A DNA stretch of 64,000 nucleotides from Phoma sp. XZ068 (GCA_004835665.1 RBKR01000005.1:744001-808000), one strand, 5' to 3'. Shown: positions 20,358 through 32,582, counted from the stretch's first letter. Numbers and translations are program-made. Notes: generated from the sequence alone by a model not told the origin.

Positions 20358-21499
20358 CTACTGAGGAGGCACAAAAGGCTCGACGAGCATTTTCGAGAAG
20401 CTACGAGGGTTGTTAGCATTGTGTTCAGAGCAGTAAATGCGGGACTTACTTTTCCAACTTCTCCTTGCCACGGACTTCTTCGACAAGCAGTGGCATCTTG
20501 ACGACGTTGAACTCGTCATAAAGCTCCTCGATCTGATCTAGGTACTTCTTCTGCATCTTCCTACGCGCATTACACTGCTCGCAAGGGTTGTCCTGCTTGG
20601 GGAACAGCAGCTGGTTAACGACAATCGAATGTGTGTCAATCTCGTAGCTGTTGAGCTCCTGGATCATACGCTCTGTCTCGTAGAGCGACAGGAATTCTGG
20701 AATGCAGACACACACGAACGTTGTGAGATCTGCGTCCTTGAACTGGCCATTGACCTCAGCGATTGTTTTTTGTAGTGCGTCCATCTTCTCAACAAGCTCA
20801 TCCATGCTCTGGCCGTTCGGCAGACGTCCACCTCCACCGAGGAAGCCGTTCAGCATGGGTCCGAATTGACGAGACAGCTGTGAGACCTTGCCCAGTGCCT
20901 TCTCCATGACGGTGGGAAACTGCAGGAAGCGCAGTGTGTGACCAGTGGGCGCGGTATCGAATATGATGGTTTCGTAGGACATCGACTTGACCTGCTTAAG
21001 CACTTCGGCGAAGGACATGGCCTCGTCAACACCGGGGATCTGTGGTAAGTGTTAATCTTGTGACCTGCGCATAACCTGGCATCTGTGAACGTACGCTGAA
21101 GGCAAGATCCTGCATCATGTTACCCATACCACCCAGTCCAGCCATAGGGTCCTGTCCCTCTTCGCCGCCAGCGGCAAGGAGATCCTGTATGCTGCCGTTG
21201 GGGTCAATCTCCATCGCGCTCAGATTATCGAAGCCATTGACCAGTCGCGCATCCTTGCCGAATTTCTGGTTGAAGGCATCTGACAAGTTGTGGGCGGGGT
21301 CGGTCGAGATGAGGAGGACGGATTTGCGGTGCTTTGCGAGCTGGATGGCAAGAGAGCAGGATGTTGTTGTCTTTCCTACACCACCCTTACCACCCACGAA
21401 GATCCATCGCAGCGACTTCTGATCGAGGATAGACTGGAGCGTGGGCTCCATATCCTCGGGAGGGTTCTGGAGCTTCTGGAGGGCCGCTGTGGTCGCCAT
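20358..21499 (-). CDS. GET3: ATPase Get3 (tail-anchored protein targeting factor)
   Basis: Three exons (21095-21499, 20450-21039, 20358-20400; introns 55 and 49 nt) encode 345 residues, close to yeast Get3 (354). The deviant P-loop GKGGVGKTT is at residues 37-45. Switch I is around STDPAHNLSDAF and the A-loop region is around FDTAPTGHTLRFLQ. The zinc-binding CxxC (NPCEQC) links the homodimer. Get3 is the cytosolic ATPase that carries tail-anchored membrane proteins to the ER receptor Get1/Get2. The methionine-rich stretch between DPMAGLGGMGNMM and the GPMLNGFLGGGG region matches the client-binding groove. The last exon adds the FSKMLVEPFVPPQ tail. Confidence 0.95.
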
Positions 21500-22106
21500 A
21501 GTGGGGATGTGAAGGATGTTCGTAGTATTCCGGCGTGATGTGACGGATGCGACTGCCTGTACTATATGCGCCGTCAGTCAAACTCAATCTGGCTTCAATA
21601 GTGGAGTTTCTCGAATATTCCAGGTGTTGTGTGAGTGTCCGCCGCATTGTCGCACTCAGAGGCAAGGCGTGGCAGAAGTCGAAGGGTTTTTAGGTACACT
21701 TACCTAGCACGAATAGATATCCAAGTCGACACTGTGATGTTATGGGGTTTGTTGTGGACCTGGGCAACAGCATACACATATGAAAGTTGACGGGCGCGTC
21801 ATAGCTTTGTGGCGGGGGCGTCATCCCACCAAGCGCCACAACGCCACAGTACTATGATGCCTGCCCCATGGATGTAAAGAGACATGTTACTGAACCAATT
21901 GTATCTATAACATGCTATCGCAATAATTCGCTTATGAACCCACAATCCTTACAATGCTAAAAGAATCTCAACACGGACCGTTGCAGTGTTGTACAGAAGA
22001 GCCTCGCCCGACCAGACCCTGAACCAGGTCCCCAAGATGAACCGTTCTCCATCTTTGCATGCGCCAAAACACCATATCAATCCGCGAGATTTGAGGATCG
22101 GAAAGT
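21500..22106. other. intergenic
   Basis: Promoter of GET3 and 3' flank of the ISWI gene. Nothing else is recognised. Confidence 0.5.
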
Positions 22107-25100
22107 CTATTTCTTCTTGCCTTTCGCCTTGCCCTTGGTAGCAGACCCATTTGACACCACACTGCTAGCACGCGATGTTGCCGGGGATGCCTTGCTCTTC
22201 ACTGTGTCGAGTTGCTTGTTCTGAAGATTGTTAGTACTGGTTCTGTCAAGCGGGCAATATTGTACTGACCTTGACGCCGTTCTTGGCCTTCTTCTTGACA
22301 GGAACCTCCTCTTCCTCCTCGGTCTCCTCCTCCTCGTAGCCGCGCTTGCCCTTGCCGTTCTTGCCAGTGTCGCCGCCAAGCTCACGGACGACCGTTTGAA
22401 TGAGCGTTGTGCAACGACGGCCGATCTCTTGAGGTGTGCGGCTAAGGAAAAACCAGTCGAAGCGGAACAAAGGCGATTCTCGGATCTCGTCGCGAATCTT
22501 GTCGTAGATAGTCTCGCCCTCAACACCATGCTTGTGGAGCATAACAAGCAAGAAGCGATCCTCCTCCTCGGTATACACCTTCTTGTTCGTTGTTGAGACG
22601 GTGTACTTGATGGTCATCTGTTGTAAAGGCATTCTGTACATGCCAATCTTCTTCGCGAGCAGACGCTTCTTGTTTTCCGAGTCGCGCACACGTTGCTCAC
22701 CCTCTTCGACGACGTTGATGTACTTTTGCCAATTTTCCAACTGCTTGTACTTCTTCCAGAAAATCTTGGCGTACTCCTTGATCTCGTCGGCCTCCTTGCC
22801 GTCTACTTCCTCCGAGATGCCATCGTAGTTGGTTCGTCCGTACTTAGCGGAACCGTTCAAGAATTGCTGCAGATCTCGCTTGTTCCAGTCTGGGAAACCT
22901 TGCTCAATCAGCCGCTCTTTTTCGGCCTTCTCCTCCTCAGTCAGCGGCTCGGCATTGTCGATCTCCTTCTGTGCGAGCTCCTGGTCGGCCTCACGTGCCT
23001 CGAGGTCCTCATCAGGGCCATCAGGAAGTGGCGCCTTGAGGTTGTTTTCCTTACGATACCAGGCAGTCTCCTTGTCTTGAAGTTCTGCCAGCTTCTCCGG
23101 GAAGAACTGATAGTCGTGAATGACAACCTGCTTGGGCGCACGAGGAACCCTAGGCTGCTTGCTCTCTGTTCGCCCACCAGTCGCCAAAGCGTTGCGGTAG
23201 TACTTGTCGATGCCGTAGTTCTGCTCCTTGCGCTCACGCTTGGAGGGGTTGATCCAGCTTAGACCAATGTCCTTCTTACGTGGCTCGAATGTCTCACCGT
23301 TCCACTCGTACGTCGAGTCTGAAGTGAACTTCTGCAGGTCATCAAGACCCAGCTTTTCATACTTGGAGTTGAGCTTGGCAGTTGCCTCTTCACCGCGCTT
23401 CATGATCGCATCGAAGTCGTCATCAGCCATTTCGCCGTCTACAGCTGGTCCAACGGCGCCCTTGCTGTTGAAGACCTTCTCGGCGCCGTGCTGAATCATG
23501 GTCAACAGCTCATCCTTCGAGGCGGCGTTCTTGGCCGGTTGTTGTGAGCGTCCTTGCTGGATGACCAACTGATCAAGACGCAACTTCTGAGCGGCGCGTT
23601 CCAAGACCTTCTCCTCGATGGCGCCTTCTGTTACAAAGCGGAAGACGTAGACCTGTTTCTTCTGGCCGATACGATGGGCACGGTCCATCGCTTGAAGATC
23701 GGCCTGCGGGTTCCAGTCACTGTCGAAAAGGACTACAATGTCGGCGGAAGTCAAGTTGATACCCAAGCCACCAGCACGAGTTGTCAGGAGGAAGAGGAAC
23801 TTCTCTGAATCTTCTTTGTTGTAATCGTCGATAGCTGCGATACGGTCCTCATGGGCGGTGGAACCGTCGATACGACAGTACTGGTATCCACGCATGACTG
23901 AATAGTCTTCCATGATATCCAAGACACGACTCATCTGAGAGAAGATAAGAACTCTGCTGCCTTGGGCTTTCATGCGCTTGAGCAGCTTGTCCAGCATGAC
24001 CATCTTGGCAGCGTTTTCGACAAGGTGCTCGTCGGTTGTGTATGGTGGGCCAGGCTCAGCACCCTCGAAGAGATAGGGGTGGTTACAGCACTTGCGCAGC
24101 TGCATAACAATGTTGAGCAGGCGGGTCTTGGACTCCTTGTTGCCAGCGCCGCCGTTGACAGCGTCGATATCCTTTTCGAGAATCTTCTTGTACCACTGAA
24201 CTTGCATGTCGGACAAACCAACATACAGGTTGACCTCCTTCTTGGGCAGAAGTGACTTTTCAACATCGGCCTTGACACGTCGAAGCAAGAACGGCCGTAG
24301 GACCTTGTGAAGCTGCTGCACAACAGTGTCCGAATCTTCGTTTTGCTGCGAGAACCACTCGTCGAACGCGGATGAATCACCGAATACATCCGGCATGAGG
24401 AAGTTGAGGAGTGCCCACAACTCGTGCAAGTTGTTCTGCAGTGGGGTACCGGTGATCAGGAGTCGGTTTCGAGAATTGAACATGCGGACCATCTGGGCGA
24501 GAGAGGATTCCTCGTTCTTGATGCGATGCGCCTCGTCGATGATGATGTACTCCCAAGCAAACTTCTTGAGCGCAGACTTCTCACGCAGAATCATTTCGTA
24601 ACTTGTGATGCAGACATCGAAGTTTTCGTCGACCAGTTCGTCGCGAATGAGCTCAGCGCGCTCATCCTTGTTTCCTTGCAGGACAAGGACTTTGATCTCC
24701 GGAATCCACTTGCCAAACTCGCGCCTCCAGTTGTCCAGAGTCGACTTCGGTACGGCGACGAGATGGGGTCCGCTGATGCCAGCGATGAAGCGGAGGTAAC
24801 CGATGAAGGAGATGGTCTGCAGTGTCTTTCCAAGACCCATTTCGTCGGCGAGGATACCTGAGATACCGTTCTCGTGCAGCGAGATCAGCCAGTTGAGACC
24901 AGCAACCTGGTAGTCACGCATGGTGCCACCCTGGATGTAGCCTGGGGACTCCCTGAAGACTGTCTCATTGTGTCCGCCATGCTTCTCTTCGCGCACCAGT
25001 TCGGCGTCTTCCTCCTGCTCGGTCTTGCGACGGCGCTCAGCAGCAGCTCCACCCTTGCGCACCTTGCTTGCCTTTGCCTTCTTGGCCTCTTCAGCGTCTT

Positions 25101-25732
25101 GTGCATCGATCTTGGCGATGGTGTCCTTGATGTGTGGGTTCGGGTTCGTGTCGATGAAGTGGCGGAACAAATCTGTCAGGCCCAGAAGGTATCGGAAACG
25201 TCGTACTGTGTCGTCTTCCTGTTGTAGCACGCCATGTCAGTGCCGTTACGTGAAACGAGACGTCTTATGGAATTGCACATACCTTGGAGGCGCCTAAGCG
25301 GTCGTGCTTCTTTCCGTAGATGCTCTTGCGCATGTTCAGCTGCTCGGCGCGTCGTTTCCGGCCGTCAACGGGCGGGTCCCCCGCTACGCTGCTAGCTGTT
25401 GTATTGGGTTGTGTGTCCGAGTCCTGCGCGAATATCAGTATGTGAAGCCAGAAGTCGCGCTAGATGGGTTATTCGCACTGTGTAATCAGGTGTGTCCAGG
25501 TTGTACTGCGATTGCAAAGTCAGCTTGTTTGCTCATTGACCATCCCTCACTCCTTCACGCTCGCCAAGCAGATGCGCGTTGCGGGAAGGCACATTGCGTG
25601 TCCGGTTAAACTCACTCCGAACTTCTTGAAGCCGTTCATCTTGTCGTCCTGATCCTGCATTTCGACGTCTTCGTGCGCCGAAGCGTCGGCTGTTGAGGGG
25701 TCGGACTCGCGTCCATTGCTCTTGCGCGCCAT
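22107..25732 (-). CDS. ISWI-family chromatin-remodelling ATPase
   Basis: Four exons (25616-25732, 25283-25423, 22270-25218, 22107-22220; introns 192, 64 and 49 nt, all phase 0) encode 1106 residues, the normal ISWI length. The SNF2 helicase core holds the Walker A motif DEMGLGKTLQT, the DEAH box (IIIDEAHRIKNEES) and the second-lobe motifs VLIFSQMSRVLDIMEDY and QAMDRAHRIGQKKQVYVFR. A HAND-SANT-SLIDE C-terminus follows (FFPEKLAELQDKE onward, then EEDRFLLVMLHKHGVEG in SLIDE), ending in a Lys-rich tail. ISWI enzymes slide and space nucleosomes in the nucleus. The first intron is unusually long for this window. The gene could be the Isw1 or the Isw2 ortholog; I cannot decide from sequence alone. 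Confidence 0.95.
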
Positions 25733-26288
25733 GTTGCCCGCTCGGGCAGTTCGCCGCGTGTTGGTCTTGTAGATGCTCGTTATGTAATGCGCAAAGACGG
25801 CCGAGAAGGTTCCTGATTGCGTGTGACGTGTGGGCGATGGGAGTGGTGGGCGCGCTGGGGTCGCAATAGCGCGAGGTGGAGTCGAGTGAGCGAGGGTGCA
25901 CTGCGAAGTGCACATCCAAAAGTTCTAGCGCGTCACTACGGCGGGCGGTTGAGCCACTTGTGCCGTTCCATAGTGGCCGTGTCCCTCCTTTTTGGCCGGT
26001 CGTTAGAGCAACACCATTGCTGTCCTCAGACAAATTATATTCAACGCGTCGAATTGGCAGATCATGTAGAGCCTTCCATTTCTCATAATCTTCACGATTA
26101 TACGACACGTCCATCATACGCGTTCACGAAGCATGACGTCAATTTTGGTGACCTGCTCTGTCCAAAGGTTTCTATACAACGGAAACATGACGGACACAAA
26201 CATGTCGGTGGAACGACGATATTAACCTCTTCGACTATTACTTTCCTTGCTCGTGCTTTTATCTCATAAATGTCGTTTGCGGTCGTCT
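25733..26288. other. intergenic
   Basis: Promoter of the ISWI gene and 3' flank of the aldolase-family gene. No further gene is recognised. Confidence 0.5.
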
Positions 26289-27476
26289 TCACACCTTCAT
26301 ACCACTCACGGCAACCGCTTCGGGCTCCCCCTCCTCAATCTCATACAGAGGATTTGTCTGCACTTCTCTCAACCACAACCGCCAGCTCTTATCCACACAC
26401 TTCTCATTCATCTTCTTACAGCTCTTTACCTCTTCCTCGCTGAGATAGCTGACCTGCTCTACGTCCCCTCCCGCGAACCCCAATGCTTTTGTCAGTAGTT
26501 CGCAATTCGTCTGAGTATACAGGGCACGATACACCGCTTCTTCCACCGTCTTACCCATGCACGTAAACCCGTGCTTGTGCTGTAACACTACTGGAGTGGA
26601 TGGGTGCAATTTCCTCGCCAGCGCCTTCCCAAGAGGTTGATTCTTGATCAGCATGTCCGGCGTAATTTCCACCTTTCCCACCAGATCCCTATACGCCTCC
26701 TGCGCATCAAAAACCGGAATCCCGTTCTGCGAGCTGCCGAGGAAACCCGCCATGTGGAAGACTGGCCGAACAGGGATGTTGGCAAGTGTGAAAGGGATTA
26801 CGGTCTCGCTGTGCGAATGAATGACGCAGTTTATGTCTGGAAAGCGCCGCAGAATTTCGCCGTGGATGAAGCGCTCAGAGTAGCCCTGTGGTGCGTTGGG
26901 GTCTACAGGTGTACTGTCCCGCACTCGGTACGATATAAAGTCCTGTCGGCTCTTCACAAGCGCAGGCGCGCCGGGGTCGTAAGCTGCGATTAGGTATTGG
27001 TCTGGCGCCAATGGGTGACGTAGCGAGATGTGGCCAAAGGCGTCAACGAGATGATGCTGGTGAAGGATGTGGTTTGCCCGAATGAGGAGCCGCAATGCTT
27101 GCAAAAGGGGTTCTGGGAGATCCGTCATGGTCATGGTTTTGGTTGTCGAAGGTCGTGTAACAACGGACGGGGCGATGGATCTGGGTGGGTTGGTCGGAGT
27201 CGAAATCTGTGGTGTTGAAGTTGGCGTGGTTGAGAGAACGGGGCGATGCGTTGCTGAGTGCGTGTCAATGTGCGTTGGGCGTGCAGATGACTTCGTAGGG
27301 ATATAGACTGGTGTTGTGGGCTCAGAGCTATCGGCTGACTCAGATATATCGGTGTTAAGAACAGGGTTGAGTGTCCGGTATACCAGGGGAGCGTTGTGGA
27401 TGCCGTGAGTTGTAAGATTATAATCGCGTGTGCCTACGCGGTCGTCAAGAGCTTCAAAGGTAAATGTATATGTCAT
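26289..27476 (-). CDS. class II aldolase/adducin-domain protein
   Basis: An intronless 395-residue protein. From about residue 115 it is a class II aldolase/adducin domain: HISLRHP near the start of the domain, the metal-binding HSHSE motif, a third zinc His in the VVLQHKHGFTCMG segment, and the C-terminal helices EEAVYRALYTQTNCELLTKAL. Family members include sugar-phosphate aldolases, epimerases and decarboxylases that use Zn2+; fungal stand-alone members are mostly uncharacterised, so the substrate is open. The first 115 residues are Thr/Pro-rich and low-complexity. They may be an extension, or the real start may be an internal Met (MTMTDLPEP) immediately before the domain. Confidence 0.85.
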   Translation of the reverse strand: MTYTFTFEALDDRVGTRDYNLTTHGIHNAPLVYRTLNPVLNTDISESADSSEPTTPVYIPTKSSARPTHIDTHSATHRPVLSTTPTSTPQISTPTNPPRSIAPSVVTRPSTTKTMTMTDLPEPLLQALRLLIRANHILHQHHLVDAFGHISLRHPLAPDQYLIAAYDPGAPALVKSRQDFISYRVRDSTPVDPNAPQGYSERFIHGEILRRFPDINCVIHSHSETVIPFTLANIPVRPVFHMAGFLGSSQNGIPVFDAQEAYRDLVGKVEITPDMLIKNQPLGKALARKLHPSTPVVLQHKHGFTCMGKTVEEAVYRALYTQTNCELLTKALGFAGGDVEQVSYLSEEEVKSCKKMNEKCVDKSWRLWLREVQTNPLYEIEEGEPEAVAVSGMKV

Positions 27477-28034
27477 GTGAAGGTACAGGTCCCACCTGGA
27501 GTCCTAGCTCGTCTGTCTTGCGGATAAGGCGATCTTATAGTCATAGCATCGTGTTCCTAGCCTTTCTAGTGTGACCGTGGTTGTCTTGAGTCGTTTCGTT
27601 GCGGCTAAACTTGGTGAGCGTATCACGAGAGATGAAACATGACAGCCAGCGTTCACAAGGCTGTTCGAAACAACACTAGGTTCAACAAGACTTTGTTGCT
27701 GCGATCTTGTAGCTGAATATGCATGGTGGGAACACGAGCTGCGGGGATTGCAGCGGATGACGTGAGGGGATCCGGACGTATTTAGCTCCCCAACGGACGT
27801 CCGATCACAACAAGGCCATCGCGCGCAAGTTGTTCGAATCTCAAACCATCATTCGCGGACGCGTCCATCTTCAGAGAAGATTGCAACGTGGTTGATCTGT
27901 CGTTGTCGTGGTTTTGTGACTTTGCCGGTTGTCTCGACGTTCCTGTTGGCAGTACAAAGAGCACACCCTTCAGCCGCAAGAAATAGAGAAACAAGCAACA
28001 CTTACGTCCGCACAAACCTTCATCGTCCATCACT
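27477..28034. other. intergenic, divergent promoters
   Basis: Lies between the divergent aldolase-family gene and the luciferase-like-domain gene. No gene is seen. Confidence 0.5.
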
Positions 28035-28796
28035 ATGGTTCCCAGTTGGATTTTTGCAGCCTCCACAGCAGCAGTACTAGCATTCTACTATGACTTTAAA
28101 AGCTGGCAAAGCTATGGTGCGCACCAAGCCTGAGGCAAACTTCTGCTACCGTGCTGACGGCACCCAGGAACCGGTGGCACACCGCCAACACTCCAAGGAT
28201 ATCTCAAGATTCGGCGATGGGGGCTCTACTTGTTTTACAAGCGACAGAATCTGCTCGATGCAACACCAATTCCGGACACAGGCATAGCATATATCAAGGC
28301 CAGCAAGGTACCAGAACGACCAGGTCGTCCGCCAAAGACTATCCGCTGGACACTACCTCAGCGCCAATATCCACAGCCTATTACAAAGGGTGCATTGCAA
28401 GAACTGAGTGACCTTATGCAGACCTTTGCCAGCACGGCACCCTATTCAAAGTACATCGAGACACGACCAAGCAAAACAGAAGGCGGCACTGGCCCTGCCA
28501 TCTACGTCAAGCCAGACGTGACAACGATCAACCCAGTTGCGCATAAGATCTTCTACGAAGTTGCTCATGTTCACCCCAAGGAAAACTCACTGCATGTATA
28601 TGTCAGTCCGAAGGACGCAAAGACGGTAGTGAGTAGTGGCTGGGGGCAGCGCTTTCCGGTCACCTGGCTGGCACCTCCGAGTTGGATCATGGTGTATGCA
28701 CCGAGAGACGAGTGGGAGCTTGAGGTCGTAAAGGAAATTGTCAGGGCCGCAATCTGTCACGCGGTTGGTATGGAAATTTCTGATGTGAAGCCGTGA
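28035..28796 (+). CDS. membrane-anchored luciferase-like-domain protein (DUF5519 type)
   Basis: Two exons (28035-28116, 28168-28796; 51-nt intron) encode 236 residues. The N-terminus (MVPSWIFAASTAAVLAFYYD) is a signal anchor or membrane segment. Across the splice it reads SYGTGGTPPTLQGYLKIRRW, matching the GxGGTPxTxxGYL motif of the fungal family annotated as luciferase-domain-containing. The C-terminal half (FYEVAHVHPKENSLHVYVSP, then GWGQRFPVTW, then PPSWIMVYAPRDEWELEVV) is the rest of that domain. Despite the family name, no bioluminescent role is implied and the biochemical function is unknown. The intron is supported by the stop that follows GAHQA if it is retained. Confidence 0.75.
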
Positions 28797-29288
28797 GTGC
28801 AAGTAAGGAGGCACAGTTAAGGTATCTTCATCGAAATAGGGTCCAATTGAGCGCGATAATATTCAAGCTTGCGCACCCAAAGCAACGGCATGATCGAACT
28901 ACTACATGAAAAAAGAATGTCAAGCTTTGAGCAGTCCTGAGAGCGAGATGGGCAATGATTCTAGTTCAGCTTTGAGCCTTTCTCGTATCTTGTGTGACAC
29001 AGTGCAAGACGATGCAGGATACAACACACCTCGCATGGATCATGTGTTGCATCAAGGACCAATCAGTACTGCATCAAAGAGATCCAAGCTCCTCCCAGGG
29101 CGGAGATCCGGTATCATGCAGATCGGTAAAGCCACCCGCTAGCTCAGCTCCACCTGCGGACCATTGCTGCGCACTAAACTGACCTGCATCTATTAAGTTT
29201 CGAGACAACACTTCCAACCTCTCAACACACTCTGCGAACCCTTCATTCTGCTTCGCCTCTTCTTTACATAGGTAGAATCGGCACTTCT
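28797..29288. other. intergenic
   Basis: 3' flank of the luciferase-like-domain gene and promoter of the FAD monooxygenase gene. Nothing else is recognised. Confidence 0.5.
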
Positions 29289-30591
29289 ATGAAGGTCCTC
29301 ATCATCGGAGCAGGTACACTTGATGCTACTATAACGAAAATCACCTACTGACTCTACAGGTCCGGCTGGATGTGCTCTAGCACATGGACTCAAGAAGGCT
29401 GGGGTCTCGTACTGCATCTTTGACAAAGGCGAGGACGTGTATCGACACCGCCATTGGGCATTTACGTTAGGCTGGGCAAGACCGTACCTTCTAGGCCTGC
29501 TTCCTGACGAGATCGGCTCTCAACTGGATACATGTGCTGTTGATCCAAGCATCGACTGCGCAGCTATTGGAGAAGATAGAATTGTTCTCTACAATGGACA
29601 GACCCGCGAAGAAGCATTTGCATTTCCCATCCCCAGGGCGAAAGAGATGAACATCAGGAAACTGCGCATACTACTTGCAGAGAGCCTCGATGTGCAGTAT
29701 GGGAAAAGGTTCAGCCACTATGAGATGATCGAAGACGGTGGTGTCAAGGTCTTCTTCGAAGACGGATCGAACGAGGACGGAGACATTATCATCGGCATTG
29801 ATGGCGCAGGTTCGAAAGTCCGTCAGTGTCTGATCGACTGCGGGGCCACTCAAGAAACGCTCCCATTTGCACTCATGAATTTCAACGCATCGTACACGAA
29901 AGAACAAGCTCTATTTATCAAAGAGCTTCTGCATCCGCTCGTCGATATTGCTATCCACCCCGCAGGCCACTACATCCGGGCCAACGTGCTCGATATGCCG
30001 GATGTCGACGATCCGACAACATGGACCTTTCAAATTCTGTCGACATGGCCGCTGAAGAACGCAGAAGATTACGATAACGATACCGACAGGTTGAAGAGGC
30101 TGAAAGCGCATGTTGCGAGGGATGGGTGGGCAGAGCCGTACAAGAGCGCGATTGAATGGATACCAGAAGATACGCCTGTGCTAAAAGATCAACTGAAGAT
30201 CTGGAAGACGCAACCATGGGACAATCAAGGTGGCCGAGTTACGCTGTGCGGCGATGCAGCTCATGCAATGACATTTCGTACGTTTGAAGGCTCCTTACTA
30301 ATCGATTCATGCTCACAAAATGATTCAGATCGAGGTCAAGGTGCAAATAATGCCTTCTTCTCCGCGCACAGCCTCGTCGAAGCGCTGAAGTCCGTACACG
30401 CCGGAACCGCGACACTGAAAGATGCAATAGCCGCCTACGATGAGAGTATCTGGAAGCGAGGCGCAAACGAAGTCCAGATCTCAAAGTCACAGAGCTTCTA
30501 CACTCACGACTGGCCCAACTTCATCAACAGTCCTGTGATAACGTTAGGCACAAAACCAAGCCATGCAGCGAAGAGCGAAGGTTACGAATAA
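29289..30591 (+). CDS. FAD-dependent monooxygenase (aromatic hydroxylase type)
   Basis: Three exons (29289-29313, 29360-30277, 30329-30591; introns 46 and 51 nt) encode 401 residues. The first exon and the splice build the Rossmann FAD motif MKVLIIGAGPAGCALAHGL, with GxGxxG. A middle Asp-Gly motif reads IIGIDGAGSKVRQ. The second FAD-binding GD motif is LCGDAAHAMTFHRGQGANNA and is assembled across the 51-nt intron. This is the salicylate/PHBH-like class of NAD(P)H flavin hydroxylases, common in fungal aromatic catabolism and secondary metabolism. The substrate is not readable. The second intron is a multiple of three without a stop, so retention would insert 17 residues into the GD motif. The gene is tail to tail with the GMC oxidoreductase, 91 bp apart. 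Confidence 0.88.
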
Positions 30592-30682
30592 GTATCTCAA
30601 TGTATTAATGCAAAGCGACTATGTCTTATTGTCCGTAAATCTATATTTAAGTCTCACTGACCTCGAACTTATTATCAGATCA

Positions 30683-32582
30683 TCAATTGCGACGCTTGAT
30701 TATATCTGCGGCCTTCTCGGCAACAGCGTACATGGTTGCCTGCAAGTGAGTAGCAGGAATCAAAGGAATAATGGAAGCATCGACAACACTGAGCTTCTTG
30801 ATGCCGTAGACCTGGAGGTCACTACTGACACAGCCACCGAGCTGCTCAGGCATCATGGCGCAGGTACCACACTGGTGGGCAAATGTACCAGTAAGTGCTT
30901 TTTGCTCAAGCAGAGCATGTATAATTTCATCGTCGGTTTGGGCAGCAACACCAGGAGTAACCTCGACGGGCGAGAAACGGGCCAGGATGGGGTTCTTCCA
31001 GTGATGGCGGGTCCATTTGACGGCCTCGATCATCATGGCCTTGTCGGCAGGGTTCTGGAAGGTGTTGAATTGGACGATAGGGTCGCCGGTGGGGTTCTTG
31101 GGGTCGAGGGCGACGTATCCGCGGGACAAAGGGCGTTGAAGGGCGCTGATGGCGAGACCGAAGGCGGGCATGGGGATTTCAAAAGCAGCGGCTTTGGTTC
31201 CTGAGAGTAGCTCGGCGGTAATCGCCTTAGCAGCCTCGTAACCGACAAGGAGCTTGGAGTTATTCTTGTAAATAGCAGGGAGGTAGTCGGCGGACTTCTG
31301 ACGCGTGATGCTAGAAACGATATGCTTGTAACTGGAGGTAATGCTCTGAAGCGATAGGAAAGTAAGACTGCTACCATGGGCCTGGCAAACGGGACCCGTG
31401 CGGTTTGTTTCGTACTCCGCCCAAGCTGTAGCGTTCTGAACAGGGTCGGCAGAGAAGCCAGGGTTGGGGTTGCTCCAATTCTGGGTAGAGAAGAACATGT
31501 TGGCGTTCGGGTGGTCCTGTAAGTTAGCACCAACAGCAGCGAGGTCCTTCTTGACCTTGACACTGGCAGCCTTGAGGACATCCGCAGGACCGACACCACT
31601 GAGCTGAAGGATTTTGGGCGTGAATACGGAGCCAGCAGCAAGAATAACCTCGCGCTTTGCGTACACCTTGGAGATGGTCTTGTCGGCGAGATTGGTAAAC
31701 TGCACACCCTTGGCAACAAGATTGTCAAAGAGGACTTCGTTAGCCTCAACGTCAGTGATGAGCTTCAGGTTGGTACGGCTTTTGACAGAGTCGTAGTAAG
31801 TCCTTCGGGCATCTGAACGGGTCTGAGTCTTGGGGTCCAGGGCAGTGGGGACCCAGGTGATACCAACAGCATCACCTGCGGCGTGTTCTTTTGGTGTTGG
31901 GTAGCCTTCAGCTCTGAAAGCCTCCCACAGAGTCTTAATATCCGGATACTCAAAATTTGGGAAGGATGCCTGAAGTGGGCCATTGGTGCCGTAGGCAGAA
32001 ACATCGTAAGTCATGTTGAACTCTTTACCCGTGAGTTTAGGAGGTGTGAAGGTCGTAGACTTCTTGAAGTATGGGAGAAGACCGCTCCAGCCCCATCCTG
32101 GGTTACCAAGCCGCTCCCAAGCATTGTAGTCGGCAGCAGAGGCACGATCAAATGCCATTCCATTCACGACTGAACCGCCACCGACGACCTTGCCGATGTT
32201 GACTGTAACACTGAGACCCTCAAGTACAGCATCAGGTGCGGACATAATATCGTACTGGTGTGCGCTATTGAGGATATTAGCAAAAGTAGGGATGATGGTG
32301 CTGATATCATCGGTGATTGGACCAGTCTCCAGAACAAGGACAGAGCCTGTGGATTCAGTTAGCTGATAAGCGCAAGTCCTAGATTATGTGTCAATTACGC
32401 GACTTGTCCTCGCTCAGACGATGAGCGACCACCAGTCCAGTAAGTCCACCTCCAACGATGACATAATCGTAGGTCTTTTCCTTGATTGATAATACGTCAT
32501 CACGCTCAATGGCCCGAACAGCTACAACGAAGGTCAGAACCGCCGCGAAAGTTACGAGACTCTTCAGCCCGGGCGCCATCAT
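30683..32582 (-). CDS. secreted GMC oxidoreductase
   Basis: Two exons (32399-32582, 30683-32346; 52-nt intron) encode 615 residues. A signal peptide (around LKSLVTFAAVLTFVVAVRA) is followed by the FAD-binding YDYVIVGGGLTGLVVAHRLS. The GMC signature 1 region reads VGGGSVVNGMAFDRASAADY and signature 2 reads GSVFTPKILQLSGVGP. The catalytic region has FAHQCGTCAM (the usual motif is HPVGTCxM) and the late His in PLIPATHLQATMYAVAEKAAD. GMC enzymes oxidise alcohols or sugars (aryl-alcohol, glucose or choline type) and are often secreted by fungi to make H2O2. The substrate is unknown. The tail-to-tail FAD monooxygenase suggests, but does not prove, a shared pathway. Confidence 0.9.

Noticed and set aside
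22228..25227. Long plus-strand frames opposite the ISWI gene
   Set aside because: Antisense shadows of a GC-rich coding exon with clear domains on the minus strand.
27825..27850. GTTCGAAT string resembling a tRNA T-loop
   Set aside because: No flanking cloverleaf; promoter region of a coding gene.
31033..31749. 238-codon frame inside the GMC gene
   Set aside because: Alternate frame of the GMC coding exon; the GMC motifs are in the other frame.
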